A stretch of DNA of 64,000 bases from Aphanomyces cochlioides (GCA_019828595.1 JAHQRK010000011.1:1984001-2048000), one strand, 5' to 3'. Positions 1-11,567 are shown, numbered from the stretch's first letter. The notes: a model not told the origin generated them from the letters alone. Translations and numbers: made by a program.

Positions 1-732
1 ATGGCCCGTGAAGTTATTCTCGAAGTCGAATTGCCCCCTGGACCGATGGGTATTGTCCTTGATCGCACGGTGCCCGACTCTGCCATCTTGGCTTCATATG
101 CGCCGCTTCCATCTGGAGCCAAAGGGCTCATTGAGCTTCACCCAGCGATATGTCCAGGCTGTTTGCTCGTCGCCATTAATGGCAGCTCGATCGAACACCT
201 GAGTCTTGCCGATCTTGGGCCCGTCCTTGCATCGGCTTCCGTGTACCAACGCGTGCTCACCTTCAAGAAATTCATGCTCGGATCGCGTGTTATGCACCCA
301 ATCAAATTGCAATCCGCGTACGTACCTCCGCCTGTCGAGCCAGATGTCGACACACCTCCACTCCAGCCACTTGTTGCGCCTGTAGCAGCCCCAGCAGCAC
401 CAGTAGTCGTGGCTGCACCAACGTACGTCGTGTACCAGCCACCGACGATTTTAGCCGCCCCTGCTCCCTTTGTGGCTGCAGCAGCAGCAGCAGCACCAAC
501 TCCGGTAGTGTACAGTGCAACTGCACCAACCACATCACCAGTGTCGTCTTTCAGCTTTATGCAAGCGCCTGCGCCTGTTACAACTTCCTCGATGACACCA
601 GCTGCGCCAGTAGCATCTTCGACATCAGGGTTCAGCTTTATGCAGCAACCCGCTGCTGCACCTCCAGCCAACAAGCCAAAATCGCCTCGACGTCAAGCGT
701 CGCCACAAAAGTCAGCATTTTCGTTTATCTAA
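1..732 (+). CDS. PDZ-like domain protein with Pro/Ala-rich tail and FSFM motifs
   Basis: The 243-residue frame opens with ATG at base 1, so the true start may lie outside the window. Residues about 5-95 read like a PDZ-type domain: a GPMGIVL carboxylate-loop-like segment, then GCLLVAING and a beta-rich stretch. Residues about 105-180 are low-complexity Pro/Ala/Val, as in a flexible linker. The tail holds three copies of an aromatic motif (SFSFMQ, GFSFMQQ, AFSFI at the very C-terminus), which looks like a repeated short linear interaction motif. It ends 48 bp from the recovered 3' end of the convergent glucosyltransferase gene. The PDZ assignment comes from pattern only, and the binding partner is unknown. 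Confidence 0.6.
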   Translation: MAREVILEVELPPGPMGIVLDRTVPDSAILASYAPLPSGAKGLIELHPAICPGCLLVAINGSSIEHLSLADLGPVLASASVYQRVLTFKKFMLGSRVMHPIKLQSAYVPPPVEPDVDTPPLQPLVAPVAAPAAPVVVAAPTYVVYQPPTILAAPAPFVAAAAAAAPTPVVYSATAPTTSPVSSFSFMQAPAPVTTSSMTPAAPVASSTSGFSFMQQPAAAPPANKPKSPRRQASPQKSAFSFI

Positions 733-779
733 CGAAAGACAAGAGTTGAAACAGTCAAAATGGGTTGAGCTCTCTGCGT

Positions 780-2159
780 TCACGCTGCAAAAGTTCTCGG
801 TGTTGAGCCGATGCTTCTGCAAAACAAATCGATGGCGCCTTTACTCTCCGTGGCAACGAACGCGCCTGTCCCGCGCTTTGGTTTGAATGTCGCTTTGGTT
901 GTCAAGAACACGCTGGACATGTCGAGCGACGGTTAGCGCATCAAGCGAGCCTTTGTAGACGACGGCTGGTGCGACACCAAGCGCAAGCAGTTCATTGGCA
1001 TGATGGAATTGATCCATCATCATAGGACATGGAATCTGTGGCACGCCGCTAGCTAGTGCCATCGCAGTCGAGTTTAAACTCGCATGGTGGACGTTGCAGC
1101 TCATGCGACTGAGGAGCCATGTCGGTGGTTGACTCTGCTCAATGTGGAGGCGCTCGGCGTACTTGGCGGCAAGAGCTGACAAATTCGACTTGGCCTCGGG
1201 GACAAAGAGCACGCACTGGTCTTTTGCTAGCTTGGCCACTTGGTCGGCAAACTGAACTAGCTGGCGCGTCGATGCGAAAGGAGCCATGGTGCCAAAGCAA
1301 ATCGAGATGACGGGAAGTGTCGCAAGCTTGAGGAAGCGCTAGAAGACATGGTTTTAGATGGATGGACAAGGGGGGGGGGATGTACTTGGAGGGTAGTGTG
1401 GTTTTGCGGCGAGTCTGCGTGGTGAAGAAAGCCACTGTAGACAACTTTCCCCTTCAGGTAGTCGCTCGGGACGTGCTTAGATGGGCCACAGAGAAGTTTC
1501 GAAGCCGCTTGGTACATGGTAATGCTGTCATTTGCATTGACGAGGTCCAGGACTCCCAAAGGAGTATGGATGGGCGAGAGACCCAGGACTTGGACGCGCC
1601 AGGCATTGATGGCTTGACGCTGGTGCTGCCATGTCTTAGATGCGACAACAGAGTGCGTCCATTTGTTTGGACAGAGGAATCCAAATGGAATGCTCGCGGC
1701 AATCCAATGGGGGAATGCTGAGGTTGGAAGGGGGCAATTGCCAAGGAAGAGGGGGATCCACGTCGCTTTGTTCCTTTCAGCCACGCTGTAACTCTGCGCC
1801 ATGGATTGCGCACCAGAGACGATGATGTCGGCACCGTCAAGAGCTGCAACGTACGAGGCCAGCATCGCTTGCTCATCAAGGTGGCGGACGTTCCACTCGT
1901 TGAGCATCTCAACGCATTTGAGAGCCCGCGCGACGCGGAATCGTTTTTGCAACGCGCGATCAAACAATCCACCGCACACATCCCCGGCAATGCAGCGAAA
2001 CGACAGCCCAAACTCGACTGTGACTAGGTCTTGAAGTCGTTTCTCCGTAGCGATTGCCACGTCGTAGCCACGAGCAGCGAGTGCTTGGTCAAGGACACAA
2101 TAAGGCACCACGTTGCCTCGAGGGTCAACATTTACAAGAACGATGCGTCGCGACGACAT
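780..2159 (-). pseudogene. Sterol-glucosyltransferase-like UDP-glycosyltransferase, copy A, 3' frameshift
   Basis: Two exons (2159-1386 and 1338 downwards) flank a 47-nt intron at 1339-1385. The product resembles GT1/GT28 enzymes that transfer a sugar from UDP to sterols or lipids. The N-terminus keeps the pattern of its paralogues (IVLVNVDPRGNVVPYC, where copies B and C read GSRGD-QPYC). Donor-site residues include HHASLNSTAMALASGVPQ and MMMDQFHHA. The open frame stops at 841 after TKARDRRVRCHGE. One base out of phase, near 865, the family C-terminus resumes (VATESKGAIDLF...) and runs to TGA at 780-782. So there is one frameshift, either real or a sequencing error. The changed GSRGD motif also suggests relaxed constraint. 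There is no second intron, unlike copies B and C. Confidence 0.8.
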
Positions 2160-3292
2160 TTAAAAAAGACAAATGATGCGATACGAACGGAGATATGACG
2201 CCACTGTGAGGAATGGTCCGGATCCCTTGACAGAGATCAAGGCATGCACGCTGGCCTCCCATGCAATGAACAACGCTTAAGACAAAATTGTTGGCATGAA
2301 GAGCCCGCTCAAGATCCAGTCGGATGTCGCACGCGAGTAGAGTACAAAGAAGACCTGGGCAGCCGCGCGACATAGTCGACAAGAACTTTCATACCAGCGA
2401 TGACTAATATGTCGATGGAATGCCGCCGATGTACTGCAAATGACATGGATCGCCATGTCGACCTCAAATTTGTATGAATATATTTGTATAAAATCGATGC
2501 AAACTTTAACTGATTTGATAAATTTAAATTTCACTTTGTATCTTTATATACAAATATATTGTTTAAATTTGTTATTTTATTTTCATTTATATAGCCTACA
2601 TAATTTGCTTGACTAATGGATTGCGATGGCGCTCCGAGAACTCCATGCCATGAGGATTCAGCAGTTTGCTGAAGCTCCACTGTGGTTAAGATGATGGGCT
2701 TCAACTTACAATAGCTCTTGCAATGTATTGTAAAGCATTGCATGCTTCGAAAGAAATGTCCAGGAGGCTGGGCGATTTGTTTTGCGTCGTGTTGGTTGCA
2801 TTCTTTTTTTGTATGTGAATTGTTGTAGCACGGAAAAATCGACCAATTTTGGATTATTCGTAAAGTATTGCAGGTAAAATACCATGACGTGGATGCTGTC
2901 ACAGCAAGTAAATACCTTGAACAACAAATCACTGCATGGACGAGGGCGATAGTGTATCGCCAAGCGTATGGACAAACGAGACGAAATCGATGTGCTTGAA
3001 CGGGCAAACAACACAACACCGGCCATGTGTCAACCCCTCAACTCAATATGTACTGAATATTATAATAAAATTTTGTATTTCGATACAAAAAATAAATGAA
3101 ATTAAATGTTTGTAATAAATTATTTGTAATTTGGTCCAAAATTAACTCCAATTTTTGCAAAAATATGCTTAAATTTGCAGAAATACCTTGAAATTTGTAT
3201 GCTGATTTGATTTTTATTGGTGTATCAGATATATTTTTAAACGTCTCGTCATTTGTCAACTTTCGCTCTATCGCGCCATCCTCAGCTGATCC
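2160..3292. other. AT-rich intergenic region
   Basis: No credible gene. The central and right parts are strongly AT-rich (2480-2590 and 3040-3240, with runs such as TTTGTATNTTTATATACAAAT). The region lies between two divergent genes, so it should hold both promoters. The minus-strand open frames at 2531-3019 have no protein-like composition. Confidence 0.6.
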
Positions 3293-6200
3293 ATGGAAAG
3301 CTTCCTTCACGAAGCTTTGTCGCCGTCTGGACGGGATGTTCTCAATGAATTCTTCCAAGCTAATGCAGGATCCAAGAGCAGCCCAGCTAATCATACGTTC
3401 CAGACGCTTCCCCTCATTACAGACGTTGTTTGCACGTCAAGACGTGTGAGTGAAGTTGTTTCGTTGACTGTAAACATCCACGGCGCGATCATTGTGTCAA
3501 AAATCGCCCCTCCGACTCTCAACAAGAAGCATCCCGTGTCGGAGATGGAAAATATCGATTTGATCCGCAAGGACGATATTCTTGTGAGCATCAACCAACG
3601 CCCGGTCGATAATTTGGACGAAGCTCAAGAATGGATGCAAGAACTGCCGCTCCCACTCACGCTAGTCTTTAGTCGAGCCGTGGTACAATCTTTGCTCCCC
3701 TTCATCCTTTTTCTCATCCATTTTGCCGATTTAGGTGCGCAAAAATACATTGGGTGAATATACCCTCGACGATCTTCGACGCCATGCAGAGCATAATCGC
3801 AGCCGTCTCCTTGAGCGAAATTCTCCAGCTGATGTGGCGCAAATACTGCGTATTATGATTGAATTAACACAGTCAGAAGGCTCCTATCGCATGCTCAAAG
3901 ATTTTATTGGAGAGGCGGAAGCCTTTCTAATGCCATTGACTCCACCAACTTCTTTGACAGATTCCTTCGACACCGTCAAGCGGTATATTCTTCAAATGCA
4001 CGAATACATGGCGACTAAAGAAGCGGGGAAGAAGAAACGTTGGCTCGAAGACAAGCATGCCCGTGCAAAACGCTTGGAATCAATGCAGCGTCAGCTCAAA
4101 GTCCTGGAAGCCAAGCTCGTGTCATCTACAGCAGCGCAAGCCAAATCGACTCACGTCTCGCAAGAATACTTGGACTTGCGGAGCTTGGTCGACCAACTCC
4201 GTCTGGACGTCGAGCAGTCAAAGCAATTGCACTATTTGCCTGAATGCGAAGGCTTTACGCTTCGATTTGGCACGAATGGCGTCTACGCTGGCGTGAGGTA
4301 CATTGAAATCTTCTTCGAGCACTTATCATGATCTTTAGTGACGTGTGGATCTCGTCGTATCATACGTCGTTCACAATTGAAACACAGCGATCGGCACCTC
4401 AAGTCGTACTCCGCCTGACTCCATTGTCAGACACAGGCCTGAAAATCCGCGCGATGAACTTTAAAGTGTTTTCTGAGGGTCGCATGATGCTCGTACCGAC
4501 ATTTCACGTGGATGAAATCAACATTGAAGTCCAATTTGCCGCAGATATTCCGCTCTCGTGGGACGCCGTCACGGGATGGCGCGTCGATGCCGATGCGCTG
4601 CACATTAATTTTTCCAGTCTCAAGTACTACGAGCGCCAGACGCAGTCAAATCTTCATGGAAAGACGCACGACAGTGTCATGAAGACTTTCCTCAACAAAA
4701 TCGTGCCATCGGTTGTCCAAGAAGCTGCTGCGTCTGTCCTTTGCGGTGAAGTTGGTGCGCTCCTTGTCGATGGTCGTGCTAAAGTTCGCCTCTCGGGCGA
4801 TTTACACATCGAAGGACGCAATTTGGAAGTCTTTGACGCCGCTCTTGGCAGTGAATCGTCATCGGACGTTGCCAACGAAGCGCGATCTCTCGTCGGATGC
4901 ACTCAAACGGAAGGCGACGTCCTTTTCAAGCTGTACAAGCTGTTTGTCGCGAAAACAACCAAGAAAAAGGACAGTAATCACCTGCCTCACTTGTCGATCC
5001 GAGAATTGGTTGAATATGGAGTGCGCATGCGACAATCGCCGTCAGTTCGTGCGCTACTTGGGGCCTGCTGGCAACTGGCAATCCAGCTCATCGATGAGCA
5101 GTCGTCATTAGTCTTTACATCACTCATGGACAAAGTTGCGCAGATGGAGACCTATCCTGTCGACATCAGCTTGGGTTTTCACAGTACGAACATCCGCATC
5201 GATTTGTGCGAAGCGACCGCTGCTGCGTACACGGCCATGGATCGTATCCTGCGTCATAAGCTGACGACTCGCGTCGAGCTCAAGCAAGAAATCGAAGAGG
5301 AACTCACCGCGCTCGAAGAGACGTACAACCAAGTCAATGTCTGGCTCTCCACTGTTGCGAGCCGCATCGACGAACTAGTCGTCTTGGTCAGTGGTGGTCT
5401 TCCCGCTGGATTCGACAGCAAGTTGTCATTTGAAGCCAGCGAAATGACGTGCAAAGGGCCATGGCAAGCCAATTTGGACATTCCTCTAACGGATCTGTCT
5501 GCGCCACCACCACCGCCGCAACCGTCGACTTCTACCACCAAGACGCGCACTGTCATCTCTCAAGACAAGGGTGATCTAGTCGTGAGTCAGTTTGTCCAAG
5601 GCGAAGGCGACGAACAAGAGCATGAATTGCAAGTTCGCGTCCAAGACGCAGCATTCAAAGTACTCTTGGATTTCCCAGCGGAAGCTCAAGTCGGCGGTCA
5701 GCGCCTTGAAGCCATGGAATTCAAGCTAGAAACCACTGGCGCCGAGAAGCCCAATGTGTCGTTGTCTATGGGAGACTTTGCCAAATGTGCGATTTCCTGC
5801 AAGCGGTTGGCTTTCTGCGCGCCAATGTGGACAGTCGTCAAGCTCCTTGGCAATGCGATCAAGAGCCACGTCGTGCTGGACTACCTCCGCTCGCCGTACT
5901 TTGCATTCTCGCTCAACTTTTTCACGTCGCTCCAAGTCACGCCAGAACAAATGTACTGGACGCTCAATAGCGCATCGCTTTCAGATTCCCATGTGAGCTA
6001 CGTGACTCATCGCATTTGCGTCTCGCAGCTTTTGCGGGACATGAGCAAGAAAGAAGCCGAAGCGTTTGACGACGCCACAAAAGAACGTGAGCGACTTAAT
6101 CGATCCCAAAGCATAGCGGTCGTCGATGGCGCCGCTCCATCGAAGCGGGGAATGCTTGCGCGGCAAGACACATTTTTCGGCGACGATGATCCCCGCCATC

Positions 6201-6316
6201 ACAACATGTTCCAACTGGAAAAACTAGACGCAGAAGTAGATGAAGTGGAACCGCTCCAAGAGCCCGTCTTGGACGCGACGCCTCCCAAAGACTCGGACGA
6301 GTCTTATTATTTTTAA
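3293..6316 (+). CDS. Large PDZ-domain protein, possible lipid-binding C-terminal region (3 exons)
   Basis: Exons 3293-3682, 3735-4297 and 4339-6316 join in phase across introns of 52 and 41 nt and give 976 residues. Exon 1 carries a PDZ-like domain (VVSLTVNIHGAIIVSKIAPP, then IDLIRKDDILVSINQRPV). Exon 2 is helical and charged, with a coiled coil about residues 225-300. Exon 3 starts a beta-rich region (RLTPLSDTGLKIRAMNFKVF, IEVQFAADIPLSW) followed by helices. The long repetitive beta-strand pattern resembles tubular lipid-binding proteins, but I could not assign a family. The tail is acidic and Ser-rich. The second intron's donor is the GTACAT site; the nearby GTGAGG would create a stop. Function unknown. 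Confidence 0.7.
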
Positions 6317-6811
6317 TGCGCGGCTTAACGTTGAAAGCTAGACGTCGTTGTTATTAACATTGCAAAATATATGTCAATTTGATTGGATAAAAATGTTGAC
6401 ATCAGCCAATCAACTTTATTTATTCTATGTTTTGGAGTCTAAATGCTTATGAAATGTCCTGCTAACTTAATCAAATGGCAGCTTTTTGACTCCTCTCATC
6501 TCCTGGTTATTCTTGTCAGCACAGTATTGTGAATAAAGTGGCGGTCTCAGCGAGCGAGTTCATGACAATTGGGATGATAAGGAGACGAGCTTTATAAATT
6601 GCATCTCTATTTCTCGATAAGATGATTTGCGTGACACTGTCATCTGTCGATCGAACGCAATTGCTTTCGTCCATAGACGTTCGGCTGCAAGCGTTTTCCC
6701 ACTATGGTGATGGGGCGATGTTATTTGCATGTGTTCCGTGATGAGGCATGAAAGATGCCGGAAGCAACACAGAAAAATGATCTAGCTTGGTTTTTGTTCA
6801 GGTTACATATC
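6317..6811. other. Convergent intergenic region
   Basis: About 500 bp between the 3' ends of two convergent genes. I see no gene, only moderately AT-rich DNA with one GATTGGAT box near 6380. Confidence 0.5.
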
Positions 6812-7453
6812 TCACAAGACGCCGCAGTCGACAACTTTGACTTCGGTCAATGGCTTGCCCTTGACAGCGTACACGCTGTCAATCTTTTTCACGACATCCA
6901 TGCCTTCGACGACCTTGCCAAACGCTACATTGCGTCCGTTCAAATGAGGCATGGGTTGCATTGTAATGAAGAACTGCGAGCCGTTCGTGTTGATACCAGC
7001 GTTGGCCATACCCACAACACCTGGTTCAGTGTAGCGCAAGGCAAAGTTTTCGTCTTCAAAGCGGCCGCCAGCAGCAGCTTCACCACCTGTGCCATCGCCA
7101 TTTGCAATGTCGCCACCACTCACATATTGGTTCTTACGCACCAAGTGGAACGGGCTGTTCTTGTATTGTCCCGACGACACGAGCTGAAGGAAGTTGTCAG
7201 CCGTCTTGGGGACAATGTCCGATGCGACTTCAAACACAATCTTTTCTGGATCGGTGTTGCCGATTTGGACACTGAGGAACGCTTGGGGGCGTGGCGCAGC
7301 AGGGGTAGGCACAGCGTAATCGTACGCTTGCGAGGCAGCCTTCGGGGCATTCATCTTCTTCAAGGCCAAGTGATACCATCCCCAGCCACGAGCGCCGCCA
7401 CGGATTGGCGCGATGGATCCGATGACTTGCCGACGCATATTGGCTTCTTGCAA
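6812..7453 (-). CDS. Cyclophilin-type peptidyl-prolyl cis-trans isomerase
   Basis: A single exon. The cyclophilin core spans about residues 57-213: VFEVASDIVPKTADNFLQL, then FHLV, GGDIANGDGTGGE, NTNGSQFFITMQPMPHLNGRNVAFGKVVEGMDVV. The FFIT and HLNG-NVAFGKV motifs that form the active site are intact, so it is probably active in proline isomerisation. The usual FHRI is FHLV here, and the W of the cyclosporin pocket appears as H in PHLNGRN. About 55 extra N-terminal residues are Arg-rich and acid-poor (MRRQVIGSIAPIRGGARG), which suggests a mitochondrial presequence. Start at 7453 or 7438. CCAAT-type boxes lie just upstream (7490-7580). Confidence 0.9.
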   Translation of the reverse strand: MQEANMRRQVIGSIAPIRGGARGWGWYHLALKKMNAPKAASQAYDYAVPTPAAPRPQAFLSVQIGNTDPEKIVFEVASDIVPKTADNFLQLVSSGQYKNSPFHLVRKNQYVSGGDIANGDGTGGEAAAGGRFEDENFALRYTEPGVVGMANAGINTNGSQFFITMQPMPHLNGRNVAFGKVVEGMDVVKKIDSVYAVKGKPLTEVKVVDCGVL

Positions 7454-8300
7454 ATGGCACGACTGGTGTGCACACTAAGATAAATGACGATAGTCGATTG
7501 GATGAAATTATTATCCAATCCACATAAATGAAGTAATTCGATAAAATATTTGATTGGCTAATATAATCAACCAATCAAAATTTAATATTTATTCATTATA
7601 TCGCTCAATTTCACAGTTTTGGAGTATGATATCAATCTTATCCTCTTATTCTGTCTGCATTACCTGATTTGAAGAGATAACTACTCTTGCCTGAGTGATT
7701 TCTCAGTCTACGCTGCATGCATTGTTCGAGCCGAATGTGTCTATTCTATCACTGGTACACAAATAAATCACCCTGAGATTTCATATAATCATCGATTTCA
7801 TGCCAATTATAGTATAAAATGCTGAAAACGTAACAAATCTGTCATCTTGTTCAGCATTAACGATACAATTTCACGATCCTCCTGTAGCGTGAGGAGATGC
7901 AAGAAAGCTCCTTCTACCATGCAGTAAATTGTTCTCATCGTGGAGGGGTTTTGTTTACCTTGTAGCGTGGAAATCCGGCAGTAGAAGCCGTTATTCCGCA
8001 GTTGATGGATGTCCATCTTGCCGTTTTTAAATTAGGTAAGGGTCTCGTGCAGTATGCACTCTTGAATTCACTTAAGCTAAAAATGCATATATTGCATAAA
8101 TGTTAATCAATTGCTGATATATTGAAATCGAATAAATCTTATTTTTAATATTATAGATTAATTTTGCATATTTAATCTAATATTTCATTTCGACTTCTTG
8201 AGAAAATTCTCCGCCGAATCTGTCCCAGGTCGATTGGGGCAGTCCGGAATCTTCCATCTCACTGCTCCGTCGATCCATCGATCTTCGTCACGTCACCGAG
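7454..8300. promoter_or_regulatory. Divergent promoter region with CCAAT boxes
   Basis: An AT-rich 850-bp gap between divergent genes. At 7495-7580 there are paired GATTGG/CCAATC boxes (GATTGGAT...ATCCAATC and GATTGGCT...CCAATCAA). No coding sequence found. Confidence 0.5.
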
Positions 8301-9404
8301 ATGGAAACGTCTGCTCCCGAAGAAGAAAACTGCCTGCGTGAGTCGGATATGTCGGCATCTTCAGGCGAACCGTCCCCTCGTGCCGAGAAACCACAACCGA
8401 CCAAAAGCGACCGCTCAAATCCACGCGTTCAATTTTCCGAGTCGCACCATCAACCGTCGTCATCGAGTTCAAACAATGCGCCACGTGGAAGCACGACGAT
8501 GATTGCAATGTTGCAGCGCTACGGGTACGACCTAGAAGATCCTGAAGGAGGTGGAAACTCTCTCGCCGCGACAAACTCGGCGGGGATCTTGTCTCTCCGT
8601 GAACCTAAGAACAATCAAACGGCGTTCCACATTGCTGTCAAGAAAGGACACGTCGACGTTCTCAAGGCGCTCATGAAACTCCCACGAGCGGAAGAATTTG
8701 TCAACGTTGGCGACAAGCACGGCAACACACCGCTACATTTCGTCGCATCGAAGGATAACACTGACCTTCAAACTCAACTGGGTACGTTGCTCCTCTCGAT
8801 GGGTGCCAACCTCCATGCGACCAACGTCCGCGGTCAAACTCCACTCGAAGTGCATATTATGACTGCGAAAGCCGACTCGCATGCTTTTGTCAAGCTCATT
8901 TCGTTCCGCGGCATGCAACTCAACAATCTAATCAACGGCGGCACAACGTATTTGCACATGGCGATTGAGCGAAATTACCTCGACATGGCTGGCGCACTCG
9001 TCAATGCAGGTGCGTCCATCAACATTCCCGACCACAATGGTGTTATGGTCTCGGACATTATCCCGACCAAAGTTCTCGTGCGTTTGACCAAGTACATGCG
9101 TGAAGGAACGCAATCGCCTCCTGCTGATGTGCCTCGCTTGACCTGCAAGTTGTGCAAGAATTCCAAGAGTTTGCTCGATACATTGCGCGATTGCCACATC
9201 TGCGGACGTACGACCTGCCGTAATTGCTCGCAAAAGATGTCGGACGTCAAGGATCCCGAGCAAGCAGTGCGTGAACGACTCGACAAGGAAACACTCGCTG
9301 CGCGTCTGTGCGAAACATGCTGCACCGTGACGCGGCTTCGCGACAAGCGTCTCGCGGAGCAGAAGAAGTTTACCGAGACGTTGTTTGGTATGAACCGCGT
9401 CTAA
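8301..9404 (+). CDS. Ankyrin-repeat protein with C-terminal FYVE-like zinc finger
   Basis: A 367-residue single-exon gene. Residues 1-70 are Ser/Pro-rich and disordered. Residues about 105-255 hold ankyrin repeats (NNQTAFHIAVKKGHVDVLKALM, KHGNTPLHFVASKDN, GGTTYLHMAIERNYLDMAGALVNAG). Residues about 280-345 hold a Cys-rich finger (CKLC, then CHICGRTTCRNCSQ, then CETCC) spaced like a FYVE/RING-type binuclear zinc site. FYVE fingers usually bind PI3P on endosomes, but the basic R+HHC+ signature is not clear, so lipid binding is uncertain. Ankyrin-FYVE proteins are common in oomycetes (family knowledge). Confidence 0.85.
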   Translation: METSAPEEENCLRESDMSASSGEPSPRAEKPQPTKSDRSNPRVQFSESHHQPSSSSSNNAPRGSTTMIAMLQRYGYDLEDPEGGGNSLAATNSAGILSLREPKNNQTAFHIAVKKGHVDVLKALMKLPRAEEFVNVGDKHGNTPLHFVASKDNTDLQTQLGTLLLSMGANLHATNVRGQTPLEVHIMTAKADSHAFVKLISFRGMQLNNLINGGTTYLHMAIERNYLDMAGALVNAGASINIPDHNGVMVSDIIPTKVLVRLTKYMREGTQSPPADVPRLTCKLCKNSKSLLDTLRDCHICGRTTCRNCSQKMSDVKDPEQAVRERLDKETLAARLCETCCTVTRLRDKRLAEQKKFTETLFGMNRV

Positions 9405-9411
9405 TAATATT

Positions 9412-9827
9412 CTATTGCTTATCACTGCTGGTGGTCTGTTCCCGAGCGAGTGCTGCATCCAGTGCTTGGCTAATCTCAACACATTTCGAGTTGTACGGGT
9501 ATGAATAGTCGATAAACGAGCCTACATAGCACGTCCTCTAATTTACGCACTAGTGCTCGAGGATGGATGGACTTACCGAGGACGCCGAGCACGGCAAAGG
9601 GATACATCTTCTTGGAGTAGATGCTGATGGGCATGCCAGCAAGTACGCCACCAACGCAGAACTAAGGCAAAAACCAGGTGAATCAATGTCGATCGGATTG
9701 AAAATGGTCATACCGCGACTTGGTTTTGAATCATACAGCCCTGAAGTGCCGCGCGCAATTCCTTGGCGGTCGCTGGAGCTGCCTCCGACGTCGATGAAGG
9801 TGGCGTGGGGTTCGTGGTGTTTTCCAT
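9412..9827 (-). CDS. Small membrane protein, 102 aa, three exons
   Basis: Exons 9827-9714, 9661-9577 and 9521-9412 are joined across introns of 52 and 55 nt with canonical GT-AG ends and consistent phase. Each exon is too short to stand out alone. The product starts MENTTNPTPPSSTSEAAPAT (disordered), then has a conserved-looking core, CMIQNQVAFCVGGVLAGMPI, two short hydrophobic segments (FCVGGVLAGMPI and MYPFAVLGVLGSFI) and DYSYPYNSKC. Two helices and a Cys at each end suggest a mitochondrial inner-membrane or intermembrane-space protein, but I do not recognise the family. It is convergent with the ankyrin gene, 7 bp apart. A CCAAT-type box lies at 9936. Confidence 0.75.
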
Positions 9828-10368
9828 CACTCTCTTCTTGTGAACTTGTCCATACTCCCGAATCTTCACTTTTATTGGCTTAAAATAAACTTAAATAATT
9901 ATAGAATTAATTCTGAGGAATATTTTTGATAAATTTGATTGGCTACTATATATTTATATTAACAAATTAAACTAAGGGTGCGTTTGGTTCGTCAAAAGCA
10001 TCTCCTTTTCATCTGCATTTCATCTACATTGGAATCAGTTAGACGAAATTCCCACCCGTTACCTATTCTGACGAAAGTCGACGTTTTGAAAGCAGACCAC
10101 GTCAGGCACAGCGAGGTCTGCCAGTGGGTGACTTCCAAAACCCTCGCAATTCCTTTTTCTTTTCAAATTTGCGACAAAAATTTTTATTGCCAATCTCGTC
10201 ATTTGCGAGAAAGCGTATTTTCGTCGCCTCCAAATCGCAAGCAATTTCTCAAATTCAATGTAATCTCATTGGTTGAATAAGGGATCAAAATCTATTTGAT
10301 TGGTCCAATATTTGCTGGTTGTTATCTTGCATGCAGTTGGCAACATGCTCTGTACAGCTATCGCCATC

Positions 10369-11484
10369 ATGCGTCTGGCGAAGCGAAGCCGTGTTCGACG
10401 AGTCAGGTTGGCACTGAGGCTTCGAAGTATGATTCGAACAAGAAACACTATCCACAAAACGGCTCTTGTGCGTGACCAAGAGGACACGCCATGGTACAGT
10501 ATGTATGCGTCACGAAATGAGACTTCATTTATTGCCACTGTCTCCTTGCCCCCGGCAGACTTCGACGATCTACTTGTCTTTTTTATAGAGAATATACAGT
10601 GAAATCCCGTTACGGCCACTCCGGCCGTCCTCCACGAATCCAATTCAAACATGCCATCTTGGCCATGGTTTTCCATTTTTACACAGCCGCGGTCGAGCAC
10701 AAGACCCTACAAGAGTTGTTTGGCGTAGCACCCAGTACATTCTGCCGAGTTCTCAAAAATGCAGAAATAGCGCTCGCACGTGCGTTAATGAAGATGCGGG
10801 ACGCCGATGTTCGATGGCCATCAAAAGAAACACAAATGCTCTTGGCGTCTAAGACGAATGCACGAGAGCCGCTTGTAGACGGAGATTTTGGTTTTGTGGA
10901 TGGCAAGAATTTCCGCGTTCAAACGCCTTCGAAACGCGACTTACAGAATGCTCAATACAATGGTACTATCACTACTATCCTAGATTTATCATTCGTATCT
11001 AGGTTGGTTGCATTGTGTTCTAGTTACTGGCGTGCTCTGCTTTGGTTTGGATGGGACACTTATTTGGGGGAGACACAATTGCCCCGGCTCCAGGAATGAC
11101 GGTGAAGTCAGTCGACGTCTGCAAGAACTGCTATCCGATCCTACTAAGGTTGGAACTGGAATGAAGCTTGCAGCGGACTCAGCGTTCCCGGTCAGTGGTC
11201 GTTGTGCAGGTCGAATTGTCTCCCCAATAAAGGAATGCGATTTGGATCGCCAACCTGACAATTGCCGATATGCCATGCAAGTTATGAGTGATTGCATCAC
11301 ATCATTGCGCCAAGCAGCTGAGTGGGGCATGGGTGCAGTCTCCAAGGTGTACCGTCAGCTCTTGTTGCCGCTCCCATACGATCCTGAATTGCGGGGTCTT
11401 CGCTTGAACAACATGTTTCGCTTGTACAACCTCCGCGTTCGCCGCACAGGAATAAGTCAAATTAAAAATGTCTTTGAGGTTTAA
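10369..11484 (+). pseudogene. Harbinger DDE transposase (element A), frameshifted
   Basis: The frame starts MRLAKRSRVRRVRL and runs to FFIENIQ. It then shifts by one base near 10597 to the frame reading RYGHSGRPPRIQFKHAILAM, HFYTAAVEHKTLQELFGVAPSTFCRVL (the HTH-like region typical of the family) and DFGFVDGKNFRVQ. A 40-nt intron (10963-11002) rejoins AQYNG to WLHCVLVTGVLCFGLDGTLI, then NCPGSRNDGEVS, ADSAFPV and the C-terminus. The first catalytic Asp is in GFVDGKN, the second in SRNDGE. The domain is recognisable as DDE_Tnp_4-like. The single frameshift probably inactivates it, unless it is a sequencing error. Confidence 0.75.
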
Positions 11485-11567
11485 TTATATATGTTTTATA
11501 TATATTATTTTAAATTTCAATACAAAATTTAATATAACTTGTACAAGTTCAAAAAAATATAATTGTA

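Noticed and set aside
6755..7483. 242-residue plus-strand frame opposite the cyclophilin
   Set aside because: The minus strand encodes a complete cyclophilin domain; the plus frame has no family features.
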